Source of the DNA: Sphingobacteriaceae bacterium UBA2059
Lineage (GTDB): Bacteria > Bacteroidota > Bacteroidia > Sphingobacteriales > Sphingobacteriaceae
Length of the DNA stretch: 22,147 nucleotides
Assembly (NCBI GenBank): GCA_002332615.1
Contig: DDAL01000031.1
Coordinates: 169,051-191,197 of the forward strand
Reading direction: 5' to 3'
The position numbers and the translations under genes are program-made. The notes under the pieces were generated by a model. That model had not been told where the DNA came from. It did not search any database and saw nothing but the letters and a program-made list of their open reading frames with translations. Numbering within the stretch: the first letter of the stretch is position 1; every line of letters begins with the position of its first letter. This document shows positions 1 to 7,133 of this stretch, in pieces.

Positions 1-404
1 GCTATGGCATCGACATGTCGAGGCTGGGGGAATTTATTGCCTTTGAAGCTGCGGTCTCTTTACTAAAAGAGCGGGGAATGGAGAATGTAATTACCGATAC
101 TTATCTGAAGTGCAAGGAAGCGTTTGATACAGGTTATGCTAAGGAAGATAATTTTGTAAAACACATCTACGCACGGTTTACTGAGGACGAGATATCGGAC
201 AAAATTGCGTCGATCATAACTCCTCCGAATATGAGATCAAGCGTAAAAGTGATTTATCAGAGTCTGGAAAATTTGCATATTGCCTGCCCTGACCACTTGG
301 GTGACTGGTATTTTTCGGGTGATTATCCGACCCCTGGCGGAAACAAGGTGGTCAATAGGGCTTACATGAACTGGGTGGAAGGTAAGAACCAGAGGGCCTA
401 TTAA
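1..404 (+). CDS. purF: Amidophosphoribosyltransferase-like protein, C-terminal fragment (5' end outside the window)
   Basis: The reading frame is open from the left edge: codons before the first visible ATG (position 15) read YGID, so that ATG is internal. About 133 C-terminal residues are seen. The ending, with CPDHLGDWYFSGDYPTPGG followed by NKVVNRAYMNWVEG, resembles the C-terminus of the roughly 630-residue Bacteroidota amidophosphoribosyltransferase-type proteins. That enzyme transfers an amide from glutamine to PRPP, the first committed step of purine synthesis, in the cytoplasm. The catalytic glutaminase and PRPP-binding parts lie outside the window, so activity cannot be judged. The identification is from recalled family sequence; a PurF paralogue is possible. 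The TAA at 402-404 directly abuts the stop of the convergent LysE gene, with no room for a terminator between them. Confidence 0.7.
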   Translation, partial: YGIDMSRLGEFIAFEAAVSLLKERGMENVITDTYLKCKEAFDTGYAKEDNFVKHIYARFTEDEISDKIASIITPPNMRSSVKVIYQSLENLHIACPDHLGDWYFSGDYPTPGGNKVVNRAYMNWVEGKNQRAY

Positions 405-1034
405 TTATAGCAAAGGTAAATTCAATACCAGGTTGTATATAAGCTTTAATGCGAATATTATTATCAGGGTACCTGCAATACGATTCATAAGTATAAGGGT
501 TCCCTCTTTTATTTTGTTCCTTAACTTGTTTGCGTAATATGCTTTTATGGTGTCCATACTAAACTGAGTGAGGAGTATGGAAGAGAAAAAAGGCAAAATA
601 AGCTCCGGCTTTATTTCTCCGGATACCGATACAATGCCACTGGTGACACTTACCCAATAGAGTAGCATGGTAGGATTAAAAATACACATTAAGAAACCTT
701 TGAAGAAATAGCCTGTATTCCGTTTTGAAGAGGTAAATCGGCTGTAGTTTAATTTAACTCTTTTTACAAGGTAATAGCAACCGATGGTGAGTAGGATGCC
801 GCTTCCTAATAATCCTATCTGGAGATGGTATCGGTCTTCAAATTGCAAAAACCTGGTTCCATATATAGAAATGCCGACGTAGACAAGGTCACTTAATAAC
901 ACTCCACCGGCAAGAGATACTCCTGCATAAAACCCTTTTTCAATACTTGTTTGAAGAAGCGCAAAGAAAACGGGCCCTGTAACAAAAGAAAGAACGATGC
1001 CTAGTCCTATACCTGATATAATGATTTCGAGCAT
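405..1034 (-). CDS. LysE/RhtB-family membrane exporter
   Basis: A 209-residue, very hydrophobic protein with about six membrane segments. The N-terminus, with IISGIGLGIVLSFVTGPVFF, and the central FNPTMLLYWV motif fit the LysE/RhtB family, which exports amino acids or similar small metabolites across the inner membrane. The substrate cannot be told from sequence. The open frame extends to 1082, but the extra 16 residues (MLFNLKSRYSQINVKY) are hydrophilic and unlike the family start. The ATG at 1032-1034, placing the first membrane helix at the N-terminus as is normal in this family, is preferred. Its stop is adjacent to the stop of the convergent purF-like gene. It is divergent from the dCMP deaminase gene; a short perfect inverted repeat lies in its leader. 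Confidence 0.8.
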   Translation of the reverse strand: MLEIIISGIGLGIVLSFVTGPVFFALLQTSIEKGFYAGVSLAGGVLLSDLVYVGISIYGTRFLQFEDRYHLQIGLLGSGILLTIGCYYLVKRVKLNYSRFTSSKRNTGYFFKGFLMCIFNPTMLLYWVSVTSGIVSVSGEIKPELILPFFSSILLTQFSMDTIKAYYANKLRNKIKEGTLILMNRIAGTLIIIFALKLIYNLVLNLPLL

Positions 1035-1061
1035 GTATTTTACATTGATTTGCGAATATCT

Positions 1062-1080
1062 GCTTTTTAGATTAAAAAGC
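1062..1080. repeat. Short perfect inverted repeat in the leader of the LysE gene
   Basis: GCTTTTTA (1062-1069) and TAAAAAGC (1073-1080) are perfect reverse complements separated by three bases. It lies 28 bp upstream of the chosen LysE start, in the divergent region shared with the dCMP deaminase gene. It could be a small leader hairpin or an operator half-site pair, but AT-rich palindromes of this size also occur by chance. Confidence 0.4.
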
Positions 1081-1204
1081 ATTAAACTGCATGCGTTATT
1101 GACTATGTTAATTGCACAGTTGAATAACGTTTTATTTTGAGAATCCTTATGAATGCAAATAATTAAGATTTGAATGCTATACTTGTTTTAAGATATTTTT
1201 TTAA

Positions 1205-1669
1205 ATGATTGAACCTAGACCCGGATTTGATAAGATTTTTATGAACCTAGCCTGTGAATTGTCGAGAAGGTCGCATTGTGTTAAAGCCCATGTAGGTGCT
1301 GTGCTGGCTAAGGATACCCGTATAATTTCTATAGGCTACAACGGGCCGCCTGAAGGTACCCATAACTGTGATGAAGAATGGCCGGAGAACGGTTGTCCAA
1401 GGGATAGCAGAGGGAGTTGTTCGCTTGCTTTGCACGCGGAGGAAAATGCTATACTTTATGCTGTGAAAAGCGGCGTTGACCTGGAGGGTGCCACTCTGTA
1501 CGTTACTTTGTCGCCCTGTTTGCCTTGTGCAAGGCTCATCTTCTCTGCAAATATAAAAACAGTTATCTATAAAGATTCTTACGCTGAGTATAAAGGATTG
1601 GCAAAAGACGAAGGGCTTGAGTTTTTGAGGAGATTTGGCGTCGCTGTTGAACATAGGAAAGACTTATAA
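1205..1669 (+). CDS. dCMP deaminase family protein
   Basis: A 154-residue cytoplasmic zinc-dependent deaminase. The zinc and catalytic motif HAEENA (His77, Glu79) and the second zinc motif PCLPC (Cys105, Cys108) are intact. Extra cysteines in the insert between residues 55 and 72 (THNCDE, GCPRD, SCSL) are as in the deoxycytidylate deaminase/ComEB branch rather than in short cytidine deaminases. The expected reaction is dCMP to dUMP plus ammonia, feeding dTMP synthesis. The start ATG at 1205 follows a T/A-rich leader, and the length is normal for the family. It is the first gene of a tight forward run: the hydrolase starts 8 bp after its stop. No convincing promoter was found upstream. Confidence 0.88.
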   Translation: MIEPRPGFDKIFMNLACELSRRSHCVKAHVGAVLAKDTRIISIGYNGPPEGTHNCDEEWPENGCPRDSRGSCSLALHAEENAILYAVKSGVDLEGATLYVTLSPCLPCARLIFSANIKTVIYKDSYAEYKGLAKDEGLEFLRRFGVAVEHRKDL

Positions 1670-1677
1670 TATACTAT

Positions 1678-2493
1678 ATGATAGAAGAAAGAAGACTTTT
1701 TATTAAAGACCGTACGGTTTTTTATAGGTTTTTGCCGTCTGAACACCCTCGGCTGACTGTTATTTTTATTCATGGGTTCCCCTTTGATTCTTCGATGTGG
1801 ATGGGGCAGTTAGAGGCGCTGGGTAATGAGGTGCAGGGTATAGCTTATGATGTAAGGGGGTTTGGCGCTAGCCAGGGAGGACACGGATACCTGAATATGG
1901 ATGTTTTTGCAAACGACCTTGCTTCGCTTATCAAAGAGCTTAAGCTGAAAAATGTAATCCTCTGCGGAATTTCCATGGGTGGCTATATTGCTTTGCGTAC
2001 CTGGGAACTGCATGCGCCCAGTATTGCAGGTTTGGTGCTATGCGACACAAATGCAGATGCGGACAGCAATGCCTCGAAGACGAAAAGATTTTCATCCATT
2101 GATATCATACTGCATTCAGGTAAAAAAGTATTTGCCGATGCTTTTATGAAGACCTTATTTGCTTCCGGAACAAGTAAGTCAAAACCAGAGATCCACAAAC
2201 ACATCCGAGCGCTTGTTGATGCTACTCCTGTACAGACTTTGTGCGCTGCTCAGCTTGCGCTTGCATCACGAACGGACAGCCGCCATGTCCTGGGTCGCAT
2301 TGACTGCCCCGTGCTAATTATAAGAGGTGAGGAGGATGAGCTTATGACGAATGAGCAGGCAAAGTTTCTGAACTCCGCGATAAAAGGTTCGCAGCTCGAA
2401 GTGATTAAAAAGGCCGGGCACCTGCCTCCTGTGGAAAATGCACCTGACTTTAATTTTGTTTTACTTAAGTTTTTAAACACATACTTTGAATAA
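1678..2493 (+). CDS. Alpha/beta-hydrolase fold protein
   Basis: A 271-residue protein with the classical alpha/beta-hydrolase layout: oxyanion-loop motif FIHGFPFDSSMW (about residues 30-41), nucleophile elbow GISMGG with Ser99, probable acid Asp220 in RGEEDEL, and catalytic His248 in KKAGHLPP. It has no signal peptide, so it is probably cytoplasmic. The family covers esterases, lactonases, haloperoxidase-like enzymes and C-C hydrolases; nothing in the sequence fixes the substrate. It sits 8 bp after the dCMP deaminase gene and 9 bp before the topoisomerase start, so it is probably co-transcribed. No functional link to either neighbour is obvious. Confidence 0.88.
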   Translation: MIEERRLFIKDRTVFYRFLPSEHPRLTVIFIHGFPFDSSMWMGQLEALGNEVQGIAYDVRGFGASQGGHGYLNMDVFANDLASLIKELKLKNVILCGISMGGYIALRTWELHAPSIAGLVLCDTNADADSNASKTKRFSSIDIILHSGKKVFADAFMKTLFASGTSKSKPEIHKHIRALVDATPVQTLCAAQLALASRTDSRHVLGRIDCPVLIIRGEEDELMTNEQAKFLNSAIKGSQLEVIKKAGHLPPVENAPDFNFVLLKFLNTYFE

Positions 2494-2502
2494 TGCTTGT
2501 TA

Positions 2503-3570
2503 ATGCTTGGTATGACTGAAACTGAACAAATACTGGAAGAGGGTAAGCTTGTTTATGTCACTGACTCGATGCCTGGTATTTATAGGAAGGATAGTGCCGG
2601 GGGATATGTATATACTGACAGGAACGGGAGAATTATACACAACGAAAAGACTCTGGAGCGCATTAAGAAATTGGTACTTCCTCCGGCCTGGCAAAATGTA
2701 TGGATTGCTAAGAATGCTAATGCACACTTACAAGCTACAGGTATAGACGCTGCAGGCAGAAAGCAATATCGTTATCACCCGCTTTGGTCTAAGTACAGAA
2801 ATGAGAATAAGTTTTACCGTTTATTAGAGTTTGGAAAGAAGCCGCCTGAGTTTAGAAAGAACCTTAAAAAGGATCTCATGAGAAGAAATATGGATCAGCG
2901 CAAGGTGCTCGCTATTGCTGTGGACGTAATGCAGAAGACACTTATACGTATAGGAAATGAATCTTACAAAAATCTATATGGTTCTTATGGGCTTACTACT
3001 CTTAGAGACAAACATATAAAAGAAGAGGAAAAGGGGAACCTTAAGCTTGTGTTTAAGGGCAAAAAAGGGGTAATGCATGATATAATACTCAGTGACAGAG
3101 CGCTGGCGAAGCTGGTAAAAAAATGCAGGGATATACCAGGACAGGAACTTTTTCAGTATTATGGAGAAAATGGTGAGCGTTGCTCTATCGATTCGGGCAT
3201 GATTAACCGTTATATAAAAGAGATCACCTGCTGTGATTTTACAGCTAAAGATTTCAGGACCTGGTCCGGAACGCTGGAAGCCCTGAGGATATATTCATCT
3301 TTTGGACTAGATGGCGGATCATCTGAAAGAAAAAAGAACACGGTAAGGATGCTTGATGAGGTATCCTGCAAGCTTGGTAACACCCGGACTGTTTGCAAAA
3401 AATACTACGTGTTTCCACCTTTGATAGAGGCGTATGAGAAGGGAGAACTAAACAAGTATCTTAAAAAGCTCATGACGGCTAAGCCTTCGGGCACATTACT
3501 TGGCGCGGATGAGAATATTTTACTGATGTATTTAACATATGAACGAAAGAAAGCTGCACATAATAGTTAG
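2503..3570 (+). CDS. DNA topoisomerase IB (poxvirus type)
   Basis: A 355-residue type IB topoisomerase, which relaxes supercoils through a 3'-phosphotyrosine intermediate without ATP. The N-terminal domain carries LVLPPAWQNVWI and YRYHPLW motifs typical of the bacterial/viral family. Catalytic residues appear present: Arg149 in RIGNESY, Lys187 in FKGKKG, Arg252 in KDFRTWSGT and nucleophile Tyr302 in VCKKYYVFP. Family members I recall usually have Ser just before that Tyr; here it is Tyr, so two tyrosines lie side by side. The frame opens with a TTG at 2497, but ATG 2503 is preferred; ATG 2512 is an alternative. An ATG at 2493 overlapping the hydrolase stop is out of frame. Bacteria carry this enzyme patchily as an accessory topoisomerase. 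Confidence 0.9.
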   Translation: MLGMTETEQILEEGKLVYVTDSMPGIYRKDSAGGYVYTDRNGRIIHNEKTLERIKKLVLPPAWQNVWIAKNANAHLQATGIDAAGRKQYRYHPLWSKYRNENKFYRLLEFGKKPPEFRKNLKKDLMRRNMDQRKVLAIAVDVMQKTLIRIGNESYKNLYGSYGLTTLRDKHIKEEEKGNLKLVFKGKKGVMHDIILSDRALAKLVKKCRDIPGQELFQYYGENGERCSIDSGMINRYIKEITCCDFTAKDFRTWSGTLEALRIYSSFGLDGGSSERKKNTVRMLDEVSCKLGNTRTVCKKYYVFPPLIEAYEKGELNKYLKKLMTAKPSGTLLGADENILLMYLTYERKKAAHNS

Positions 3571-3743
3571 ATGCGGTAATAAATCATCACTATTTTTTGT
3601 ACGCCATAAGCAAGGGAGAAAAGAGTTGTTCTTATATTTTTATAGTTTTTCATAGCATCCGTTTTACTTCTACTCTGTAAAAACCCTGCCAATGCTGCAT
3701 TAAAGCATATATGACACTGAAGTATCCGCTATACGGCTTCGAT

Positions 3744-3781
3744 CTGCTCTGATGTGTCTAGTATTGCAGACATCAGAGCAG
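3744..3781. repeat. Perfect 12-bp inverted repeat upstream of guaB
   Basis: CTGCTCTGATGT (3744-3755) and ACATCAGAGCAG (3770-3781) are exact reverse complements with a 14-base loop; three more weak or G-U pairs can extend the base of the stem. No T-run follows on the plus strand, so it is not a classical intrinsic terminator, although a stable 3'-end hairpin for the topoisomerase transcript is possible. It ends 34 bp before the candidate guaB -33 box. Confidence 0.7.
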
Positions 3782-3815
3782 GTTAAGTAGTTCAATTGTT
3801 ATTTATCACTTTAAA

Positions 3816-3846
3816 TTTAATTATTAGGCAGAAAAGCCTATCTTTG
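3816..3846 (+). promoter_or_regulatory. Candidate Bacteroidota promoter for guaB
   Basis: TATCTTTG (3839-3846) matches the -7 consensus TAnnTTTG exactly. TTTA (3816-3819) gives three of four matches to the -33 TTTG box with a 19-base spacer. Transcription would start near 3852, leaving a leader of about 20 bases before the ATG at 3873. Confidence 0.55.
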
Positions 3847-3872
3847 ACCGGCAAATAAAACCTTATTTGCAC

Positions 3873-5345
3873 ATGTATCTAGACTCTGAAAAATTCGTTG
3901 ATGAAGGCCTGACTTACGACGATGTATTATTGATTCCCTCTTATTCTGAAGTATTACCACGAGACGTTGATACAAGCTCATATCTTACTAAATCTATACG
4001 CCTGAATATACCTGTCGTATCTGCAGCCATGGATACTGTGACGGAGTCTGGTTTAGCGATAGCAATAGCCCAGTCTGGTGGAATAGGTATCCTGCATAAA
4101 AATATGTCTATTGAAAGGCAGGCTAAACAAGTTAGAAAGGTGAAACGCTCTGAAAGCGGAATTATCAGAGATCCGGTTACGTTAGACGAAAATGCGCTGA
4201 TAGAAGATGCATTTAGAATAATGAAAGACTTTGGGATTGGGGGTATACCGGTTTTGGGAGAAAAAAAGCTGCTTATCGGTATTATAACGAACAGAGATCT
4301 GCGGTTTCAGAAAGATTTAAAAGTTCCGGTTAAAGAGGTTATGACTAAAGATAATTTGATCACGACACCGGAAGGTACTACTATGAAGCAGGCGGAGGAG
4401 ATGCTGCAGAGATATAAAATAGAAAAGCTTCCGGTTGTGAATGAGAAAGGGGAGCTTGTAGGTCTTATTACTTATAAAGATATCCAGAAGTTTAAGAACT
4501 ATCCGCAGGCTTGTAAAGATGAAGAGGGGAGACTGCGCGTGGGTGCTGCAGTTGGAGTGGCCGGCGATAATATGGAACGCGTAGCAGCTCTTGTAAAAGC
4601 GGGTGTGGACGTGATTACGGTTGATACTGCCCATGGTCATTCAAAAGGAGTGATCGAAATGGTAAAAACAATTAAAGCTTCTTATCCTACGCTGCAGATT
4701 ATTGCTGGCAATATCGGTACCGCTGAAGCGGCAGTGGCCCTTGCTGATGCCGGTGCTGATGCCGTGAAGGTAGGCATAGGACCAGGCTCTATTTGTACCA
4801 CAAGGATTATCGCGGGCGTGGGGGTGCCCCAATTATACGCTGTTTATCAATGTGCTAAGGCGCTGAAGGAACGTGGCGTTCCGGTTATAGCAGATGGTGG
4901 AATTAAGCAAACAGGGGATATTGTGAAGGCTTTGGCTGCAGGAGCAAGTACCATTATGGCTGGGTCGTTATTTGCGGGTGTTGAAGAGTCGCCAGGCGAA
5001 ACAATTTTATTTGAAGGACGTAAGTTTAAATATTACAGGGGTATGGGATCTGTTGATGCGATGGAGAAGGGGTCAAAAGACAGATATTTCCAGGACGAAA
5101 CAGATGTAGTGACCAAGCTGGTTCCGGAAGGCATCGTCGGGAGGGTTCCGTATAAGGGTACGCTGGGTGAGGTGGTCTATCAGTATATTGGAGGACTGAG
5201 GGCAGGTATGCATTACTGCGGTGCTGCTACCATTGAGCAGTTGCAAAATGCACGGTTCGTGCGTATTACCGCTGCCGGAATGCGGGAAAGCCATCCGCAC
5301 GATATAACGATTACAAAGGAGTCACCTAATTATACCAGCAGGTAA
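3873..5345 (+). CDS. guaB: Inosine-5'-monophosphate dehydrogenase
   Basis: A 490-residue IMP dehydrogenase, the NAD-dependent oxidation of IMP to XMP that commits purine synthesis to guanine nucleotides. The N-terminal barrel part has LTYDDVLLIP and VSAAMDTVTE. A Bateman module of two CBS domains occupies about residues 95-210 and usually senses adenine or guanine nucleotides. The catalytic loop GIGPGSICTTR carries nucleophile Cys308, followed by the flap containing YRGMGS. Length is normal. The frame can be opened at a TTG (3867), but ATG 3873 with MYLDSEKFVDEGLTYDDV fits family starts and the candidate promoter. It precedes trxB by 56 bp in the same direction. Confidence 0.97.
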   Translation: MYLDSEKFVDEGLTYDDVLLIPSYSEVLPRDVDTSSYLTKSIRLNIPVVSAAMDTVTESGLAIAIAQSGGIGILHKNMSIERQAKQVRKVKRSESGIIRDPVTLDENALIEDAFRIMKDFGIGGIPVLGEKKLLIGIITNRDLRFQKDLKVPVKEVMTKDNLITTPEGTTMKQAEEMLQRYKIEKLPVVNEKGELVGLITYKDIQKFKNYPQACKDEEGRLRVGAAVGVAGDNMERVAALVKAGVDVITVDTAHGHSKGVIEMVKTIKASYPTLQIIAGNIGTAEAAVALADAGADAVKVGIGPGSICTTRIIAGVGVPQLYAVYQCAKALKERGVPVIADGGIKQTGDIVKALAAGASTIMAGSLFAGVEESPGETILFEGRKFKYYRGMGSVDAMEKGSKDRYFQDETDVVTKLVPEGIVGRVPYKGTLGEVVYQYIGGLRAGMHYCGAATIEQLQNARFVRITAAGMRESHPHDITITKESPNYTSR

Positions 5346-5356
5346 AGTTGTTTTAG

Positions 5357-5364
5357 TAATTTTG
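5357..5364 (+). promoter_or_regulatory. Possible -7 box upstream of trxB
   Basis: TAATTTTG matches TAnnTTTG exactly and would give a leader of about 30 bases to the ATG at 5402. No TTTG-like -33 box is found at the usual spacing, so this may be chance, with trxB read from guaB instead. Confidence 0.3.
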
Positions 5365-5401
5365 GATCGGTACTTATAGAAAGTTGAACTTACAAGAATA
5401 T

Positions 5402-6352
5402 ATGAATAAGGAAACAGAACACGTAAAATGTCTAATCATAGGATCTGGGCCCGCTGGGTATACCGCTGCTATTTATGCAGCGAGAGCGGACCTGAAACCT
5501 GTTTTATATACGGGAATTGTGCCAGGCGGACAGCTTACTCAAACGACAGAAGTTGAAAACTTTCCGGGTTATCCTAAAGGAATACTTGGTCCTGAGATGA
5601 TGGAGGAGTTCAGACAGCAGGCTGAGCGTTTCGGAACAGATATACGCTTTGGTTATGCGACATCGGTAGATTTTAGCGAGAGTCCGCATAAAGTGATTAT
5701 TGATGAGAATGTGACACTTACTGCGGATGCAGTAATTATAGCAACCGGAGCATCTGCTAAATGGCTGGGTCTTGAAAGTGAACAGAAATATAATGGGTTT
5801 GGAGTTTCGGCTTGTGCTGTATGCGATGGTTTTTTCTTTAAAGGTCAGGAAGTTGCGATAGTGGGAGCCGGGGATACGGCAGCTGAAGAAGCTACTTATT
5901 TAGCTAAGCTTTGCAGCATGGTTCATATGCTTGTGAGAAGAGATGTATTCAGAGCTTCAAAAGCAATGGAAGCAAGGGTGTTTAACACTGCTAATATTGA
6001 AGTGCATTATAATACCGAGACGAAAGAGATAGTAGGTGACGGACAAAACGTTACGGGCGTAAAGGTGATTAATAACAGAACCCAGGTTGAAAGCGTAATT
6101 AACGTGACCGGCTTTTTTGTGGCCATAGGTCATAAACCGAATACTGATATTTTTAAAGGCTGGCTCGATATGGATGATACCGGGTATTTAATAACGAAGC
6201 CGGGCTCTACTCATACGAATGTAGACGGAGTTTTTGTGTGCGGTGATGCGCAGGATAAAGTATACAGACAGGCTGTTACTGCAGCAGGTACCGGATGTAT
6301 GGCGGCTCTTGATGCCGAACGTTATCTTGCAGAAAGAGAGTATAGAGTATAG
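5402..6352 (+). CDS. trxB: Thioredoxin-disulfide reductase
   Basis: A 316-residue low-molecular-weight flavoprotein that passes electrons from NADPH through FAD and a redox disulfide to thioredoxin in the cytoplasm. The FAD-binding motif GSGPAGYTAAIYAARA is at the N-terminus, the redox pair is Cys138/Cys141 in SACAVCDGFF, the NADPH Rossmann motif GAGDTAAEEA follows, and the C-terminal FAD contact is FVCGDAQD. Length is normal. The frame extends to a TTG at 5384, but ATG 5402 (MNKETEHVKCLIIG) is the usual start position. The THX gene follows it in the same direction within 40 bp. Confidence 0.95.
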   Translation: MNKETEHVKCLIIGSGPAGYTAAIYAARADLKPVLYTGIVPGGQLTQTTEVENFPGYPKGILGPEMMEEFRQQAERFGTDIRFGYATSVDFSESPHKVIIDENVTLTADAVIIATGASAKWLGLESEQKYNGFGVSACAVCDGFFFKGQEVAIVGAGDTAAEEATYLAKLCSMVHMLVRRDVFRASKAMEARVFNTANIEVHYNTETKEIVGDGQNVTGVKVINNRTQVESVINVTGFFVAIGHKPNTDIFKGWLDMDDTGYLITKPGSTHTNVDGVFVCGDAQDKVYRQAVTAAGTGCMAALDAERYLAEREYRV

Positions 6353-6390
6353 GTAATAAAACATTTATGGCTTGCTCATGTTCTATCTGC

Positions 6391-6528
6391 ATGGGAAAAG
6401 GAGATATAAAAACAAAAAAAGGAAAGATCACTAATGGATCTTTTGGAAAAAAAAGACCTTATGTTGCTAAAAAAGCGGATGCTGAGGGAGATAAGAAAAA
6501 TAATATTGCAAGTGAAAGCGCCAAATAA
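6391..6528 (+). CDS. 30S ribosomal protein THX (bS31)
   Basis: A 45-residue, lysine-rich protein. The first 20 residues, MGKGDIKTKKGKITNGSFGK, followed by KRP, match the short Thermus Thx pattern GKGDRRTRRGKI..GTYGKYRP, a small peptide that binds in the 30S head; Bacteroidota commonly carry it with a longer basic tail as here. The start at 6391 matches the family. However, an in-frame ATG at 6367 would add eight residues, MACSCSIC, and its upstream bases (TAATAAAACATTT) look more like a Bacteroidota initiation region than those before 6391. The TAA (6526-6528) lies in the loop of a terminator hairpin. An A8 run at 6447-6454 is a possible slippage site. Confidence 0.88.
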   Translation: MGKGDIKTKKGKITNGSFGKKRPYVAKKADAEGDKKNNIASESAK

Positions 6529-6540
6529 GGGCGCTTTTTC
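6514..6540 (+). terminator. Intrinsic terminator overlapping the THX stop codon
   Basis: AAAGCGCC (6515-6522) pairs with GGCGCTTT (6530-6537), with a seven-base loop that contains the THX stop codon, followed by a T-run and a C. The A run on the left arm and T run on the right make it a good rho-independent terminator. Only 11 bases separate it from the next ATG (6552). Confidence 0.85.
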
Positions 6541-6551
6541 GTTATAATACT

Positions 6552-7133
6552 ATGAGAATAGGTTTAAAAATTGTTAGATGGATCGGCTTCCTTTTTGTTT
6601 TGTCATTGGTTGGATTTTTAGTTTACAAAATAGTTTATCCTTCATCTAATAAAGTTGTAATAACGGAAGATGTATTGGTGGAGAAAATAAGCAATATCGG
6701 AAAGCTTGAACTTATTAAATACAGTATGAGAGATGTGATCGAAAAGAAAGAGTTACGCTCCCTGCTTCCCGATAAACGTGTTTTATTGGTGGCATCCGGC
6801 GAGGTGGCAGGCTGTATAGACCTTACGAGGATAAAAACAGAAGATATCGTACAATCAACGGATGATTCAATTACGATTTATTTGCCTCAGCCTGAAATTT
6901 GTTATGTAAAGCTTGATCATCAAAGATCAAAGATTTATGATGTGAGCGGATCCTTTTTTCCTGAGGATACCAAAGATATGGTTGAAGATATATATAAGCT
7001 TGCTGAACAACGATTGCTTGAAAACGCGAAATCTATGGACATACTAGGCCAAACTCGTACGAATGCGAATGTTATTTTCAAACCTATGCTGGAACGTCTC
7101 GCTTCTAAAAAGGTAGGTATAAAATTCCACTAG
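6552..7133 (+). CDS. DUF4230 domain-containing membrane-anchored protein
   Basis: A 193-residue protein with one N-terminal membrane helix (about residues 9-28, following MRIGLKIVRW) and a soluble domain probably outside the cytoplasm. The pattern of a hydrophobic anchor, then LVASGEVAGCIDLTRIK, ITIYLPQPEICYVKLD and a C-terminal helical region ending in LERLASKKVGIKF, fits DUF4230 as I recall it; its biochemical role is unknown. The start ATG at 6552 comes only 11 bases after the THX terminator, so it is expressed either by read-through or from an unseen promoter overlapping the hairpin. Its TAG stop (7131-7133) shares bases with the stop of the convergent gene. Confidence 0.75.
   Translation: MRIGLKIVRWIGFLFVLSLVGFLVYKIVYPSSNKVVITEDVLVEKISNIGKLELIKYSMRDVIEKKELRSLLPDKRVLLVASGEVAGCIDLTRIKTEDIVQSTDDSITIYLPQPEICYVKLDHQRSKIYDVSGSFFPEDTKDMVEDIYKLAEQRLLENAKSMDILGQTRTNANVIFKPMLERLASKKVGIKFH

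Larger units (their letters stand above)
3571..3872. other. 302-bp non-coding region between topoisomerase IB and guaB
   Basis: No credible gene is seen on either strand. The stretch holds AT-rich sequence, a perfect 12-bp inverted repeat at 3744-3781 and a candidate Bacteroidota promoter at 3816-3846 for guaB. The inverted repeat lies upstream of the promoter, so it is either a 3' structure for the upstream transcript or a DNA-level operator. A 28-codon open frame on the minus strand (3567-3653) is probably chance. Confidence 0.7.

Noticed and set aside
1035..1204. Search for promoters in the divergent LysE/dCMP deaminase region
   Set aside because: Boxes such as TATACTTG (1178-1185) lack a partner at the right spacing, so no promoter was called there.
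1247..1654. 135-codon minus-strand open frame opposite the dCMP deaminase gene
   Set aside because: The plus strand has complete deaminase zinc motifs; the antisense frame has no domain-like pattern.
3567..3653. 28-codon open frame on the minus strand starting MKNYKNIRTT in the gap before guaB
   Set aside because: It overlaps the topoisomerase stop, has no clear promoter or ribosome site, and its composition is what AT-rich DNA gives by chance.
6447..6454. A8 tract in the THX gene as a programmed frameshift or phase-variation site
   Set aside because: Lysine-rich genes in AT-rich genomes often contain such runs, and no alternative frame downstream is meaningful.
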